Counted from the stretch's first letter, positions 42,986-51,913 are shown. The stretch: 64,000 bases of DNA from Puniceibacterium confluentis (GCF_007923445.1 NZ_VOJI01000007.1:62001-126000), one strand, 5' to 3'. The notes: a model not told the origin generated them from the sequence alone. Made by a program: numbers and translations.

Positions 42986-44086
42986 TTGACAGATATGGCA
43001 AATCAAGATGCGTTCGTTGCCTTCGAACGCGTTCAAAAGAGCTATGACGGCGAAACGCTGGTCGTCAAGGATCTCAACCTGAGCATGCCCAAGGGTGAGT
43101 TCCTGACCATGCTTGGGCCGTCGGGGTCTGGCAAGACGACCTGCCTGATGATGCTGGCCGGATTCGAGACCGCGACCCACGGCGCGATCAAGCTGGACGG
43201 GGTGTCGATCAACGACATCTCGCCGCACAAGCGTGGCATCGGCATGGTGTTCCAGAACTACGCGCTGTTCCCGCATATGACTGTGGCCGAAAACCTGTCC
43301 TTCCCGCTGGAAGTGCGCAAGATGGGCAAGTCGGACCGGGAGGCCAAGATCAAGCGGGCCCTGGACATGGTGCAGATGGGCGCTTTTGCAGGCCGTCGTC
43401 CGACTCAACTGTCGGGTGGTCAGCAGCAGCGGATTGCCCTGGCCCGGGCACTGGTGTTCGAACCCGAGCTGGTGCTGATGGATGAACCACTGGGCGCGCT
43501 CGACAAGCAGCTTCGCGAGACGCTGCAGTTCGAGATCACCAACCTGGCGCATGATCTGGGTATCACCGTGGTCTACGTGACGCATGACCAGACCGAAGCG
43601 CTGACCATGTCCGACCGCGTCGCGGTGTTCGATGACGGCCGCATTCAGCAGCTGGCCCCGCCCGACGAACTGTACGAAAAGCCGCAGAACAGCTTTGTCG
43701 CGCAGTTCATCGGTGAGAACAACGCGCTGGACGGCACCGTTCAGGACATCAGCGGCGATCGCTGCACCGTGCGGCTCGACAGTGGCGATTTGATTGATGC
43801 GCTGCCGGTCAACGTCTCGAAGTCGGGCGAAAAGACCCGGGTTTCGATTCGTCCCGAGCGGGTCGAATTCAATCCTCAGCTGGGCCCGGATGCGCACACG
43901 CTCGAGGCCGAAGTTCTGGAATTCGTTTACATGGGTGACGTGTTCCGCACGCGGCTCAGAGTGGCGGGGCGGGATGACTTTGTCGTCAAGACCCGAAACC
44001 GTGCCGACCAGGTGCGCTGCGCCCCGGGCGAGAAGGTCAGGATCGGCTGGTTGCCCGAAGATTGCCGCGCACTGGATGCGCCATAG
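42986..44086 (+). CDS. ABC transporter ATP-binding protein (PotA-like)
   Basis: The 366-residue ATPase of the polyamine/opine/iron importer group has Walker A GPSGSGKTT (44-52), signature LSGGQQQR, Walker B VLMDEPLGALD, and a C-terminal TOBE domain (about 285-360). AGGGAG at 42973-42978 sits seven bases before a TTG codon, so the TTG at 42986 is taken as the start. An ATG at 42995 is 16 bases from the same site. It is the first gene of a five-gene transporter unit read away from the DoeA-like hydrolase, so its cargo is probably the substrate of that pathway. Confidence 0.9.
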   Translation: MTDMANQDAFVAFERVQKSYDGETLVVKDLNLSMPKGEFLTMLGPSGSGKTTCLMMLAGFETATHGAIKLDGVSINDISPHKRGIGMVFQNYALFPHMTVAENLSFPLEVRKMGKSDREAKIKRALDMVQMGAFAGRRPTQLSGGQQQRIALARALVFEPELVLMDEPLGALDKQLRETLQFEITNLAHDLGITVVYVTHDQTEALTMSDRVAVFDDGRIQQLAPPDELYEKPQNSFVAQFIGENNALDGTVQDISGDRCTVRLDSGDLIDALPVNVSKSGEKTRVSIRPERVEFNPQLGPDAHTLEAEVLEFVYMGDVFRTRLRVAGRDDFVVKTRNRADQVRCAPGEKVRIGWLPEDCRALDAP

Positions 44087-44210
44087 ACTTCACCGAATAT
44101 CGCGCGGCTCTGCCCCTGTGGGTGCGGCGGCACGGTGAACAAGAGGGTCCGGCCGTGTGTGCCCGTCACCCGGACCCCTAACTGCAGACGGGCAGTGTAG
44201 GGAGACTGCA

Positions 44211-45314
44211 ATGAAATTCAAAAAGACACTTATGGCGACTTCGGCTCTTACCGTGGCTGCCGGTGCTGCATTCGCGGCGTCGCACAGCGACATGGCCGAC
44301 AGCATGACCATTGTCAGCTGGGGGGGCGCCTATCAGTCGAGCCAGCAGAAGGCCTATTCCGAACCGTACGTGGCGATGCACCCCGAAGTTTCCGTGACCT
44401 GGGACGAATCCTCGGCAGAGGCGGTGGCCAAGCTGCGCGCCATGAACGAAGCTGGCAACATCACCTGGGATCTGGTCGACGTCGTTGCGGCAGACGCCAT
44501 CCGTCTGTGTGACGAAGGCCTGGCAATGGAATACGATCCCGAGGAACTGCTCGCTGCGGGCGATGACGGCTCTTCGGCCGAGGATGACTTTGGTGATCTG
44601 ATCGTCTCGGATTGCTATATTCCGCAGATCGTCTATTCGACCACATTCGGCTATCGCACTGACATGGTGCCCGAAGGCGTCGACGCCCCCAGCCAGATCT
44701 GCGACGTGTTCGACCTGGAAAAGTATCCGGGCAAGCGTTCGCTGGAAAAGCGTCCGATCAACAACATGGAATGGGCGCTGCTCTGTGACGGCGTGGCCAA
44801 GGAAGACGTCTATGACGTTCTGGAAACCGCGGAAGGTCAGGACCAGGCACTGGCCAAGCTGGGCACCATCAAGGACGAAGTGATCTGGTGGTCCGCAGGT
44901 GCCGACACGCCGCAGCTGCTGGCCGATGGCGAGATCTTCATGGGTTCGACCTACAACGGCCGCCTCTATTCGGTCATCGTCGAGCAGAACCAGCCCGTCG
45001 GCATGATGTGGGACGCTCAGGTGTTCGACCTGGACGGCTGGATCATCCCGACCGGTCTGCCCGCAGACCGTCTGGCCCGGGTCCAGGATTTCGTGAAGTT
45101 CGCGACCGACACCCAGCGCCTTGCGGATCAGGCCAAGTACATCTCGTACGGTCCGGCCCGTGCCTCTTCGGCGCCGCTGGTGCCCGAGGACATGAAGCAG
45201 CACATGCCGACCGATCCGGCCAACGCAGGCAACACGTTCCTCTACAACTACAGCTTCTGGGCTGACTACCGCGACGACATCGACGCGAAGTTCCAGTCCT
45301 GGCTGGCCAAGTGA
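44211..45314 (+). CDS. ABC transporter periplasmic substrate-binding protein (PotD/PotF-like)
   Basis: The 367-residue secreted binding protein has a Sec signal (MKFKKTLMATSALTVAAGAAFA, cleavage near residue 22). The mature N-terminus, DSMTIVSWGGAYQSSQQKAY, is the classic opening of polyamine- and opine-type binding proteins. Aromatic and acidic residues in the ligand region (WDLVDVVAADA, IWWSAGADTPQL, GSTYNGRLYS) suit a cationic or zwitterionic amine ligand. GGGAG lies six bases before the ATG. The ligand is unknown, but an ectoine-like or acylated diamine solute fits the neighbouring hydrolases. Confidence 0.9.
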   Translation: MKFKKTLMATSALTVAAGAAFAASHSDMADSMTIVSWGGAYQSSQQKAYSEPYVAMHPEVSVTWDESSAEAVAKLRAMNEAGNITWDLVDVVAADAIRLCDEGLAMEYDPEELLAAGDDGSSAEDDFGDLIVSDCYIPQIVYSTTFGYRTDMVPEGVDAPSQICDVFDLEKYPGKRSLEKRPINNMEWALLCDGVAKEDVYDVLETAEGQDQALAKLGTIKDEVIWWSAGADTPQLLADGEIFMGSTYNGRLYSVIVEQNQPVGMMWDAQVFDLDGWIIPTGLPADRLARVQDFVKFATDTQRLADQAKYISYGPARASSAPLVPEDMKQHMPTDPANAGNTFLYNYSFWADYRDDIDAKFQSWLAK

Positions 45315-45413
45315 GGCACGCGGCGGCGGGGTGATCCCGCCCTGCCAAAGCTCTTTCCGGCGGCTCTTTCACGGGGCCGCCGGACCACAAAAAGAATAAG
45401 CTGGGGACGGATA

Positions 45414-45694
45414 ATGCCAAAAGGCGATATCATCGGCCATATCACGGTGAACAATCCCGACGCATACGCAGAGTTTGTCCGGCGTGACACGCCGACACTC
45501 GACGGTTGTGGCGGCAAGGACGTGGTGGCCGGTCCGAAGTCCCCGAAGATGTGGCGCACGATCGTCACGTCGCCATCGAATTCCCGGATCTCGAAGGCGC
45601 GCAGCGCGCCTGCGCCGACCCCGCCTGTCTGGTGGTCGCCGAAATCCGTCGCAAAACCGCAAGCAGCACAATCAATCCTGTCGAGGGGGTGTAA
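45414..45694 (+). pseudogene. Frameshifted DUF1330 gene
   Basis: The first part (from ATG 45414) reads MPKGDIIGHITVNNPDAYAEFVRRDTP..., a normal DUF1330 N-terminus with a good start. Around 45525-45545 the DUF1330 match leaves this frame and continues in another (SEVPEDVAHDRHVAIEFPDLEGA...VAEIRRKTASSTINPVEGV), ending with the stop at 45692-45694 directly before the permease ATG. Joined, the two parts make one complete ~94-residue DUF1330 domain, so a single-base loss (or equivalent) near GTGGCCGGTCC explains it. It could be a true pseudogene, a sequencing error or programmed frameshifting. The unframeshifted first reading continues as low-quality sequence to 45698. Confidence 0.8.
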
Positions 45695-47353
45695 ATGACC
45701 GACGCAACAGCCGGAGCCGTACCCGCCAGCAAGGACGCGAAGCCGGGCCAGATGGTGGCCGCTGACGGGCGCCCGCTCAAGGAAAGCCTGAACCGCGCGC
45801 TGCGCCTGCAGAAGATGCGGGCGCTGATGCTCATCGCACCGCTGTTGCTGTTTGTCCTGCTGACGTTCATCGCGCCGATTGCCGATATGCTGTTCCGTTC
45901 GGTGCAGAACGGCATCGTCTCGGAAACCCTTCCACGTGCGACCGCCGGCCTGTCGGACTGGGATGCGACAACCGGCGATCTGCCGGATGAAAGTGTCTAT
46001 GAGGGTCTGTATTACGATCTGTTCATTGCCGCCGAGCGCAAGCTGCACACGCGGCTGGGATCGCGGCTGAATTATGAGATGACCGGCATGTCGTCGCTGT
46101 TCCGGCAGTCCGGCCGGTCGCTGGACGACATCGGGGATGTCTATTTCGACCAGTTCAAGGATCTGGACAAGAACTGGGACGAGGCGGAACCCTGGGCCGC
46201 CCTGATGGGCGATGCCGACTGGCTGCAAGAGATGCAGGCCTGGAAGAAGGCCGACGGCGAGATGCCGGAATTCGAACTGGCCGACGGCATGGAAAAGCTG
46301 CTGCCGCGCACCGCCGAAACCTACGCCGCCTTTGCAGTATTCGCCCAGGTGGACGAGGGCAAGAGCCTGCTCAAGGAAGAACCCTGGGTTCTGGTGCACA
46401 CCGCGTTGTATCAGGATCTGATGGCCAAGGATGTCTCGGGCTACAGCGGGCCGCAGGCCGAGATGCTGAAGGCTGCGGATGCCGCGGTCAGCGGGTTCGA
46501 GTCGGTGACATTCAAGGACGGCATGAATGCAATCGACGACGATTGGCTCAGCCATACGGTCTGGCAGACGATCAAGACCTACAGCCCGGAATTTACCAAC
46601 GGCTATTTCCTGAACGCCGTCGACATGCAGAAGACTCCGGACGGCCCCGAGTTCCGTAGCGAAAACCAGCGCATCTACGGGCTGTTGTTCAAGCGGACGA
46701 TGTTCATGTCTCTGATGATCACCGGCAGCTGCATCCTTCTGGGGTATCCGGTGGCCTGGCTGCTGGCAAACTTGCCGATGCGCACCGCGAACCTGCTGAT
46801 GATTCTGGTGCTGCTGCCGTTCTGGACCTCGCTGCTGGTGCGGACATCGGCCTGGAAGGTGATGCTGCAACAGCAGGGGGTGATAAACGATGTCCTTGTC
46901 TGGTTGGGGTTGGTGAATGATGCCGACCGACTTGTGATGATCAACAACCAGTTCGGCACGATTGTGGCGATGACGCATATCCTGCTGCCGTTCATGATCC
47001 TGCCGCTCTACTCGGTGATGCAGACCATTCCGCCGAGCTATCTTCGGGCGGCCAAGTCCCTGGGCGCGACCAACTGGACGGCGTTCTGGCGGGTTTATTT
47101 CCCGCAGTCGGTGCCGGGCATAGGGGCGGGCAGCATCCTCGTGTTCATCCTGTCCATCGGCTATTACATCACGCCCGAGATTGTCGGCGGCACCACCGGG
47201 ACGTTCATTTCGAACCGGATCGCCTATCACATCTCCAGCTCGCTCAACTGGGGTCTCGCGGCGGCACTGGGGACGATCCTGCTGGCCGTGGTTCTGGGGC
47301 TGTATTGGGCCTATGACAAGATTGTCGGCATCGACAACGTGAAGCTGGGGTAA
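45695..47353 (+). CDS. ABC transporter permease (PotB-like) with large extracytoplasmic insertion
   Basis: The 552-residue protein is about twice the length of PotB. The first membrane segment is at about 43-66. A hydrophilic ~260-residue insertion follows (about 68-328), then the remaining five segments and the permease EAA loop (SYLRAAKSLGATNWTAFWRVYFPQS). The insertion is acidic and helical in character (DIGDVYFDQFKDLDKNWDEAEPW) and by topology should be periplasmic, where it could contact the binding protein. The start directly abuts the frameshifted DUF1330 gene. The second permease gene follows after four bases. Confidence 0.9.
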   Translation: MTDATAGAVPASKDAKPGQMVAADGRPLKESLNRALRLQKMRALMLIAPLLLFVLLTFIAPIADMLFRSVQNGIVSETLPRATAGLSDWDATTGDLPDESVYEGLYYDLFIAAERKLHTRLGSRLNYEMTGMSSLFRQSGRSLDDIGDVYFDQFKDLDKNWDEAEPWAALMGDADWLQEMQAWKKADGEMPEFELADGMEKLLPRTAETYAAFAVFAQVDEGKSLLKEEPWVLVHTALYQDLMAKDVSGYSGPQAEMLKAADAAVSGFESVTFKDGMNAIDDDWLSHTVWQTIKTYSPEFTNGYFLNAVDMQKTPDGPEFRSENQRIYGLLFKRTMFMSLMITGSCILLGYPVAWLLANLPMRTANLLMILVLLPFWTSLLVRTSAWKVMLQQQGVINDVLVWLGLVNDADRLVMINNQFGTIVAMTHILLPFMILPLYSVMQTIPPSYLRAAKSLGATNWTAFWRVYFPQSVPGIGAGSILVFILSIGYYITPEIVGGTTGTFISNRIAYHISSSLNWGLAAALGTILLAVVLGLYWAYDKIVGIDNVKLG

Positions 47354-47357
47354 CGAC

Positions 47358-48548
47358 ATGGCCAAACTCATACTCACAGACATCAAGAAACAGCCGCTGT
47401 CCTTTACCCTGCCTGTCGTGGCTGCCGCGGGTGCCTTTGCCGGCCTGTTCATCGGAACGGCGCAGGGGTCGGGCCTGCTTGGCATCGTGATCGGCGCTCT
47501 GCTGATGGCCGGTCTGGCCTATGCCGCACTTGAACTGCTGGATCGCTCGCAGGAAAAAATGGTCCGCTATGGCATCGCGGCCCTGTTTCTTGTCGCGGGC
47601 TTCCTGTTGGGCGGGCTGCCGGGACTGGTTGTCGGTGGCCTGTTCGGCTGGTTCTTCGGCTGGTTTGTCTATTGGGTCGGCGAGGGGCGCTACCGTGCCA
47701 AACTGCCCCCTTACCTGACCGCCGGACAGGTGCTGTGGCACTATGCCTTCCGGGTGATCTGCGGCGCGATCTTTGTGTTTCTGATCACGCCGATCATCGT
47801 GGTGATGCCGCTGTCCTTCAACGCCGAGAACTTCTTTACCTTCACGCCGGAAATGCTGCGATTTGATCCTGCGGGCTACAGTCTCAAGCATTACCGCGAC
47901 TTCTTCACCTCGAACGAGTGGCAGTCGGCATTGCGCAATTCGCTGCTGATCGCACCGGCGGCGACGATCCTGTCGGTGACGTTCGGCACGCTGGCGGCCA
48001 TCGGTCTCAGCCAGCCGCATGTGCCGTTCCGCCGGGCGATCATGGCCATCCTGATCTCGCCGATGATCGTGCCGCTGATCATCTCGGCTGCGGGCATGTA
48101 CTTTTTCTACTCGCGCGTCGGATTGCAGGGCACCTACCTGGGCGTGGTGCTGGCGCATGCCGCCCTGGGCATTCCCTTTGTGATCATCACCGTGACGGCC
48201 ACGCTGGTTGGCTTTGACCGCTCGCTGACCCGTGCGGCGGCCAACATGGGTGCGAACCCGGTCACCACCTTCTTCCGGGTGCAGATGCCGCTGATCCTGC
48301 CGGGGGTGATTTCCGGCGGGTTGTTCGCCTTTATCACCTCGTTCGATGAGGTGGTCGTGGTGCTGTTCGTCGGCTCGGCCAATCAACAGACGCTGCCCTG
48401 GCAGATGTTCACCGGCCTGCGCGAACAGATCAGCCCGACCATCCTGGCCGTGGCAACGATCCTGGTGGCCGTGTCGATCTGCCTGCTGACAGTGGTCGAA
48501 ATCCTGCGCCGCCGGTCCGAGCGCCTGCGCGGCCTCAGCCCGGGCTGA
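47358..48548 (+). CDS. ABC transporter permease (PotC-like) with extra N-terminal membrane domain
   Basis: The 396-residue protein has a normal PotC-type permease in the last ~260 residues (EAA loop LTRAAANMGANPVTTFFRVQMPLILPG). It is preceded by ~130 residues with about four extra hydrophobic segments rich in Gly and Ala (VAAAGAFAGLFIGTAQG, GIAALFLVAGFLLGGLPGLVVGGLFGWFFGW). Together with the enlarged PotB-like partner this marks a distinct subtype of the polyamine-type importer. A hairpin terminator follows at 48574. Confidence 0.9.
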   Translation: MAKLILTDIKKQPLSFTLPVVAAAGAFAGLFIGTAQGSGLLGIVIGALLMAGLAYAALELLDRSQEKMVRYGIAALFLVAGFLLGGLPGLVVGGLFGWFFGWFVYWVGEGRYRAKLPPYLTAGQVLWHYAFRVICGAIFVFLITPIIVVMPLSFNAENFFTFTPEMLRFDPAGYSLKHYRDFFTSNEWQSALRNSLLIAPAATILSVTFGTLAAIGLSQPHVPFRRAIMAILISPMIVPLIISAAGMYFFYSRVGLQGTYLGVVLAHAALGIPFVIITVTATLVGFDRSLTRAAANMGANPVTTFFRVQMPLILPGVISGGLFAFITSFDEVVVVLFVGSANQQTLPWQMFTGLREQISPTILAVATILVAVSICLLTVVEILRRRSERLRGLSPG

Positions 48549-48573
48549 CCCGCCTCGAAAGGCGGAATGAAAA

Positions 48574-48598
48574 CGGCCCCGGGGAAAACCCGGGGCCG
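48574..48598. terminator. GC-rich hairpin between convergent genes
   Basis: CGGCCCCGGG and CCCGGGGCCG form a 10-bp perfect stem with a five-base loop (GAAAA). It lies between the transporter unit and ilvE, which converge. It has an A-run on the left side, consistent with termination of the minus-strand ilvE message as well. Confidence 0.7.
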
Positions 48599-48630
48599 TA
48601 TGGCGTTCTGGCGCTGAGGAAGGCGTCCTG

Positions 48631-49500
48631 TCAGCTGCGCACGAGCTTTTCGTAGGCTTCGGAAATCTCGCGGGTGATCGCGCCGACCTCAAAGGTGAAA
48701 TCGCCGATCTGTCCGACGGGGGTGACCTCGGCAGCGGTGCCGGTCAGCCAGCACTGCTCAAAGCCTTCCATCTCTTCGGGCATGATGTGACGTTCGTGCA
48801 CCGTGATGTTGCGCTCTTTCAGCAACCCGATCACCGTCTGCCGGGTCAGGCCGTTGAGGAAGCAGTCGGGCAGCGGCGTGTGCACCTCGCCATCCTTGAC
48901 GAAAAAGATGTTGGCACCGGTCGCCTCGGCCACATAGCCGCGGTAATCCATGAACAGCGCATCCGAGCAGCCCTTGGCCTCGGCGGCGTGTTTGGAGGTG
49001 GTGCAGATCATGTAGAGGCCGGCGGCCTTGGCATGCACGGGGATGGTTTCGGGCGACGGGCGTTTCCATTTCGAAATGTCGAGCTTGGCGCCCTTCATCT
49101 TGGCATCGCCATAGTAGTTGCCCCAGGCCCATGTCGCGATGGCCAGCCGGACCGGGTTGCGCGCCGATGAGACGCCCATGTCTTCTCCGGCGCCGCGCCA
49201 TGCCACGGCCCGCACATAGGCGTCGGTAAAGCCATTGGCCTCCAGAACGGCGGTCTTGGCGGCTTCGATCTCGTCCACGGAATAGGGGATCTTGAAGTCG
49301 AGGCAGCTGGCGGAAAAGTGCAGCCGTTCGGAATGTGCGCGGGATTTGAAGATCTTGCCGTTGTAGGCGCGCTCGCCTTCAAACACGGAACTCGCGTAGT
49401 GCAGACCGTGGGTCAGCACATGCACCTTGGCCGAGCGCCAGTCCACCAGTTCGCCGTCCATCCAGATCTTGCCGTCGCGGTCATCATAAGCCCCGGTCAT
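48631..49500 (-). CDS. ilvE: Branched-chain amino acid aminotransferase
   Basis: The 289-residue fold-type IV PLP enzyme interconverts branched-chain amino acids and their keto acids. It has HGLHYASSVFEGERAYNG (31-48), the PLP Lys158 in IPVHAKAAGLYM, and the cofactor loop GYVAEATGANIFFVKDG. The start at 49500 follows AAGGAGAG at the right distance. It is transcribed divergently from the MarR/petP-like gene, as in other Rhodobacterales. Confidence 0.93.
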   Translation of the reverse strand: MTGAYDDRDGKIWMDGELVDWRSAKVHVLTHGLHYASSVFEGERAYNGKIFKSRAHSERLHFSASCLDFKIPYSVDEIEAAKTAVLEANGFTDAYVRAVAWRGAGEDMGVSSARNPVRLAIATWAWGNYYGDAKMKGAKLDISKWKRPSPETIPVHAKAAGLYMICTTSKHAAEAKGCSDALFMDYRGYVAEATGANIFFVKDGEVHTPLPDCFLNGLTRQTVIGLLKERNITVHERHIMPEEMEGFEQCWLTGTAAEVTPVGQIGDFTFEVGAITREISEAYEKLVRS

Positions 49501-49546
49501 AGCGCTCTCTCCTTGCTCGCAATTTTGCATTTGTTGCGCTACATAC

Positions 49547-49559
49547 GTCCGAGTCGGAC
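49547..49559. promoter_or_regulatory. Palindrome GTCCGA-G-TCGGAC in the ilvE/marR divergent promoter
   Basis: Perfect 6-bp arms with a single central base lie 47-59 bases upstream of ilvE and about 120 bases upstream of the MarR gene. It is operator-like. The MarR-type protein encoded alongside is one candidate binder, but this is inference only. Confidence 0.4.
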
Positions 49560-49679
49560 ATAAAATTGCGCCAAAACTGCGATTCGCTACCAGTTCGGGG
49601 TTGGAATGTCAACAAGGCTGACTTAAAGTGCGCACAGGATACAGAGTGCTGAATATTTGAACTGCGGACCGGGGTGACC

Positions 49680-50192
49680 ATGGCAGAGGTGCAAAGCGCA
49701 CAGATACACGGGGGCGAAACGCTTCTGTTTCTCACCGACGAACAGCTGCGGCAGGGCATCGAAGCGATGTTTTTTGCCTATCGCGGGTTCACGGCCGACC
49801 CGGATCTGATCCTGCAGGAAATGTCTTATGGGCGCGCGCATCACCGGGCGATCCATTTCATCCACTGCGCACCGGGCACGACGGTCAACAATTTGCTGGC
49901 CATTCTGGGTGTGACCAAGCAATCCTTGAACCGCGTGCTGCGGACGCTGATCGAAGACGGGTTGGTCGAAAGCCGCGTCGGGCGAATGGACAAACGGGAA
50001 CGCCACCTGTTCCTGACCGAGACGGGGCAGGGGCTTGAGCAGCGGCTGTCGGATGCGCAACGGTCACGCATGCGCGCGGCCTACCGCCAGGCAGGTCCCG
50101 ATGCGGTGGCCGGGTTTCGCAGGGTTCTGGAGGCGATGATGGATTCCGAGATGCGGCGCCAGTACAAGAGTCTTCGGGAGGGGCGGGGATGA
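49680..50192 (+). CDS. petP: MarR-family regulator, PetP-like
   Basis: The 170-residue winged-helix protein has the MarR core (TVNNLLAILGVTKQSLNRVLRTLIEDGLVESRVGRMDKRERHLFLTETG). Its stop overlaps the start of the response regulator gene (ATGA, 50189-50192). This MarR-OmpR pairing matches petP-petR of Rhodobacter capsulatus, which is needed for cytochrome bc1 gene expression. The name rests on architecture and order. A GTG two codons upstream is the alternative start. Confidence 0.75.
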   Translation: MAEVQSAQIHGGETLLFLTDEQLRQGIEAMFFAYRGFTADPDLILQEMSYGRAHHRAIHFIHCAPGTTVNNLLAILGVTKQSLNRVLRTLIEDGLVESRVGRMDKRERHLFLTETGQGLEQRLSDAQRSRMRAAYRQAGPDAVAGFRRVLEAMMDSEMRRQYKSLREGRG

Positions 50193-50890
50193 GTGAGACC
50201 GACGCCCACCTTCTGATCGTCGACGACGATGAACGCATCCGCGGATTGCTGCAGAAATTCCTGATCCGCCAGGGGTTTCTGGTGACCGCCGCCCGTGATG
50301 CCGGTCATGCCAGACGGATTCTCCTGGGCCTGGATTTCGACCTGATCGTCCTGGATGTGATGATGCCGGGAGAGGACGGCGTCAGTCTGACCGCCGCCAT
50401 CCGCAAGACCAGCAACACTCCGATCCTGCTGTTGACGGCCAAGTCTGGAACCGAGGACCGGATCGCCGGGCTCGAGGCCGGCGCCGACGATTACCTTGCC
50501 AAGCCGTTCGAGCCGAAAGAGCTGCTGTTGCGGATCAACGCGATCCTGCGGCGGATGCCGGAGGTGACAACCAGAGAGGTCGCGCCCAAGCTGCTGACGC
50601 TGGGACCGGTGCGCTATGACATCGAACGTGGCGAGATGTGGCGCGGCGAAGACCTGGTGCGGCTGACCGCGACCGAAAGCCAGTTGATGCGGATATTCGC
50701 CGCCCGGCCCGGAGAGGCGGTGAGCCGTTCGAGCCTGGTCGAGGATCTCGGCCGTGATCGCAGCCAAAGCCAGGAGCGGGCGGTGGATGTCCAGATCACC
50801 CGGCTGCGCCGCAAGATCGAAAGCGACCCCAAGCAGCCGCGCTACCTGCAGACGGTGCGCGGCTCCGGCTATATGCTCGCCCCGGACTGA
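50189..50890 (+). CDS. petR: OmpR-family response regulator, PetR-like
   Basis: The 233-residue regulator has a receiver domain (acidic Asp12-14, phospho-acceptor Asp56 in LIVLDVMMPGEDG, Lys in YLAKPFEPKE) and a C-terminal winged helix (about 135-230: SQERAVDVQITRLRRKIE). No histidine kinase gene is beside it, as is usual for petPR. It is translationally coupled to the MarR gene. It probably controls respiratory genes. Confidence 0.82.
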   Translation: MSETDAHLLIVDDDERIRGLLQKFLIRQGFLVTAARDAGHARRILLGLDFDLIVLDVMMPGEDGVSLTAAIRKTSNTPILLLTAKSGTEDRIAGLEAGADDYLAKPFEPKELLLRINAILRRMPEVTTREVAPKLLTLGPVRYDIERGEMWRGEDLVRLTATESQLMRIFAARPGEAVSRSSLVEDLGRDRSQSQERAVDVQITRLRRKIESDPKQPRYLQTVRGSGYMLAPD

Positions 50891-50989
50891 CCCGGTCGGA
50901 GGGGTTGCTCCCCTCAGGCTTTCGGGTTTTGCTTTGGCTTCACGCCGATCGGCAGACCGCGACTTTGACCGTGCCAAGGACAGGACTTC

Positions 50990-51913
50990 ATGACTGCATT
51001 GATCACCCACGCCGACTGTCTGAGCCATGTGACGCCGGACGGCCATCCGGAACGGGTGGCGCGTCTCGAGCATCTGCTGCACGCGCTGGAGCCACTGCCG
51101 CTGACCCGGGTGACCGCGCCGCTGGCCAGCGATGACGACCTGCTGCGCATCCATCCGCAAGCGTATATTGATCGCCTGCGCGTCAGCCTGCCGAATCGCG
51201 GGTTTCACCAGATCGACGGCGACACCTGGCTGTCGCCCGGTTCCCTGAACGCCGCCCTGCGCGGCGCCGGTGCGGTGATTCAGGCGGTGGATATGGTTCT
51301 GGCCGGGGACGCGCCGAACGCCTTTTGCGCCATCCGCCCGCCGGGGCATCACGCGGAGCGCAGCACCGCCATGGGGTTCTGCCTGTTCGGCAATGCCGCG
51401 CTGGCGGCCAAGCATGCGCTGGACCACCACGGCCTGGAGCGCGTCGCAGTGGTGGATTTCGATGTGCACCACGGCAACGGCACCCAGGATCTGCTGTGGG
51501 ACGAACCCCGCGCGCTGACCATCACCAGCCAGCAGATGCCGCTCTGGCCCGGGTCGGGCCGGGCCGACGAGAGGGGGGCGCACGACAACGTGATGAACCT
51601 GCCGCTGCCGCCCGAAAGCACTGGTGCGGACATGCGGCAGGTCTATGAGGCGCAGGTGTTCCCGCGCCTGCGTGATTTCAGGCCTGACCTACTTATCCTG
51701 TCGGCCGGTTTTGATGCCCATCAGGACGACCCGCTGGCGCAGCTCAACTGGACCACCGCCGATTTTCGCTGGCTCACAAAGACCCTGTGCCAGCTGGCGC
51801 GCGAGTTGTGTGGCGGTCGCGTGGTCTCGACACTCGAAGGCGGCTATGATCTTGAGGCGCTGAGCGCGGCCGCGAAGGCCCATGTCGAGGAATTGTTGGA
51901 GGCGGCGAAATGA
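50990..51913 (+). CDS. Histone deacetylase-like amidohydrolase (AcuC/AphA type)
   Basis: The 307-residue zinc hydrolase has RPPGHHAE (His120, His121), VVDFDVHHGNG (Asp156, Asp158, His160), SAGFDAHQDDPL and EGGYDLEAL. It removes acetyl groups from acetyl-lysine-like or acetyl-polyamine substrates. The natural substrate is unknown. It is the first gene of a run with xseB, ispA and dxs. Its stop overlaps the xseB start by four bases. Confidence 0.9.
   Translation: MTALITHADCLSHVTPDGHPERVARLEHLLHALEPLPLTRVTAPLASDDDLLRIHPQAYIDRLRVSLPNRGFHQIDGDTWLSPGSLNAALRGAGAVIQAVDMVLAGDAPNAFCAIRPPGHHAERSTAMGFCLFGNAALAAKHALDHHGLERVAVVDFDVHHGNGTQDLLWDEPRALTITSQQMPLWPGSGRADERGAHDNVMNLPLPPESTGADMRQVYEAQVFPRLRDFRPDLLILSAGFDAHQDDPLAQLNWTTADFRWLTKTLCQLARELCGGRVVSTLEGGYDLEALSAAAKAHVEELLEAAK

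Noticed and set aside
45266-47485. 739-codon minus-strand open frame opposite the PotB-like permease
   Set aside because: His/Gln/Arg-rich translation with no family. The plus-strand permease motifs are clear.
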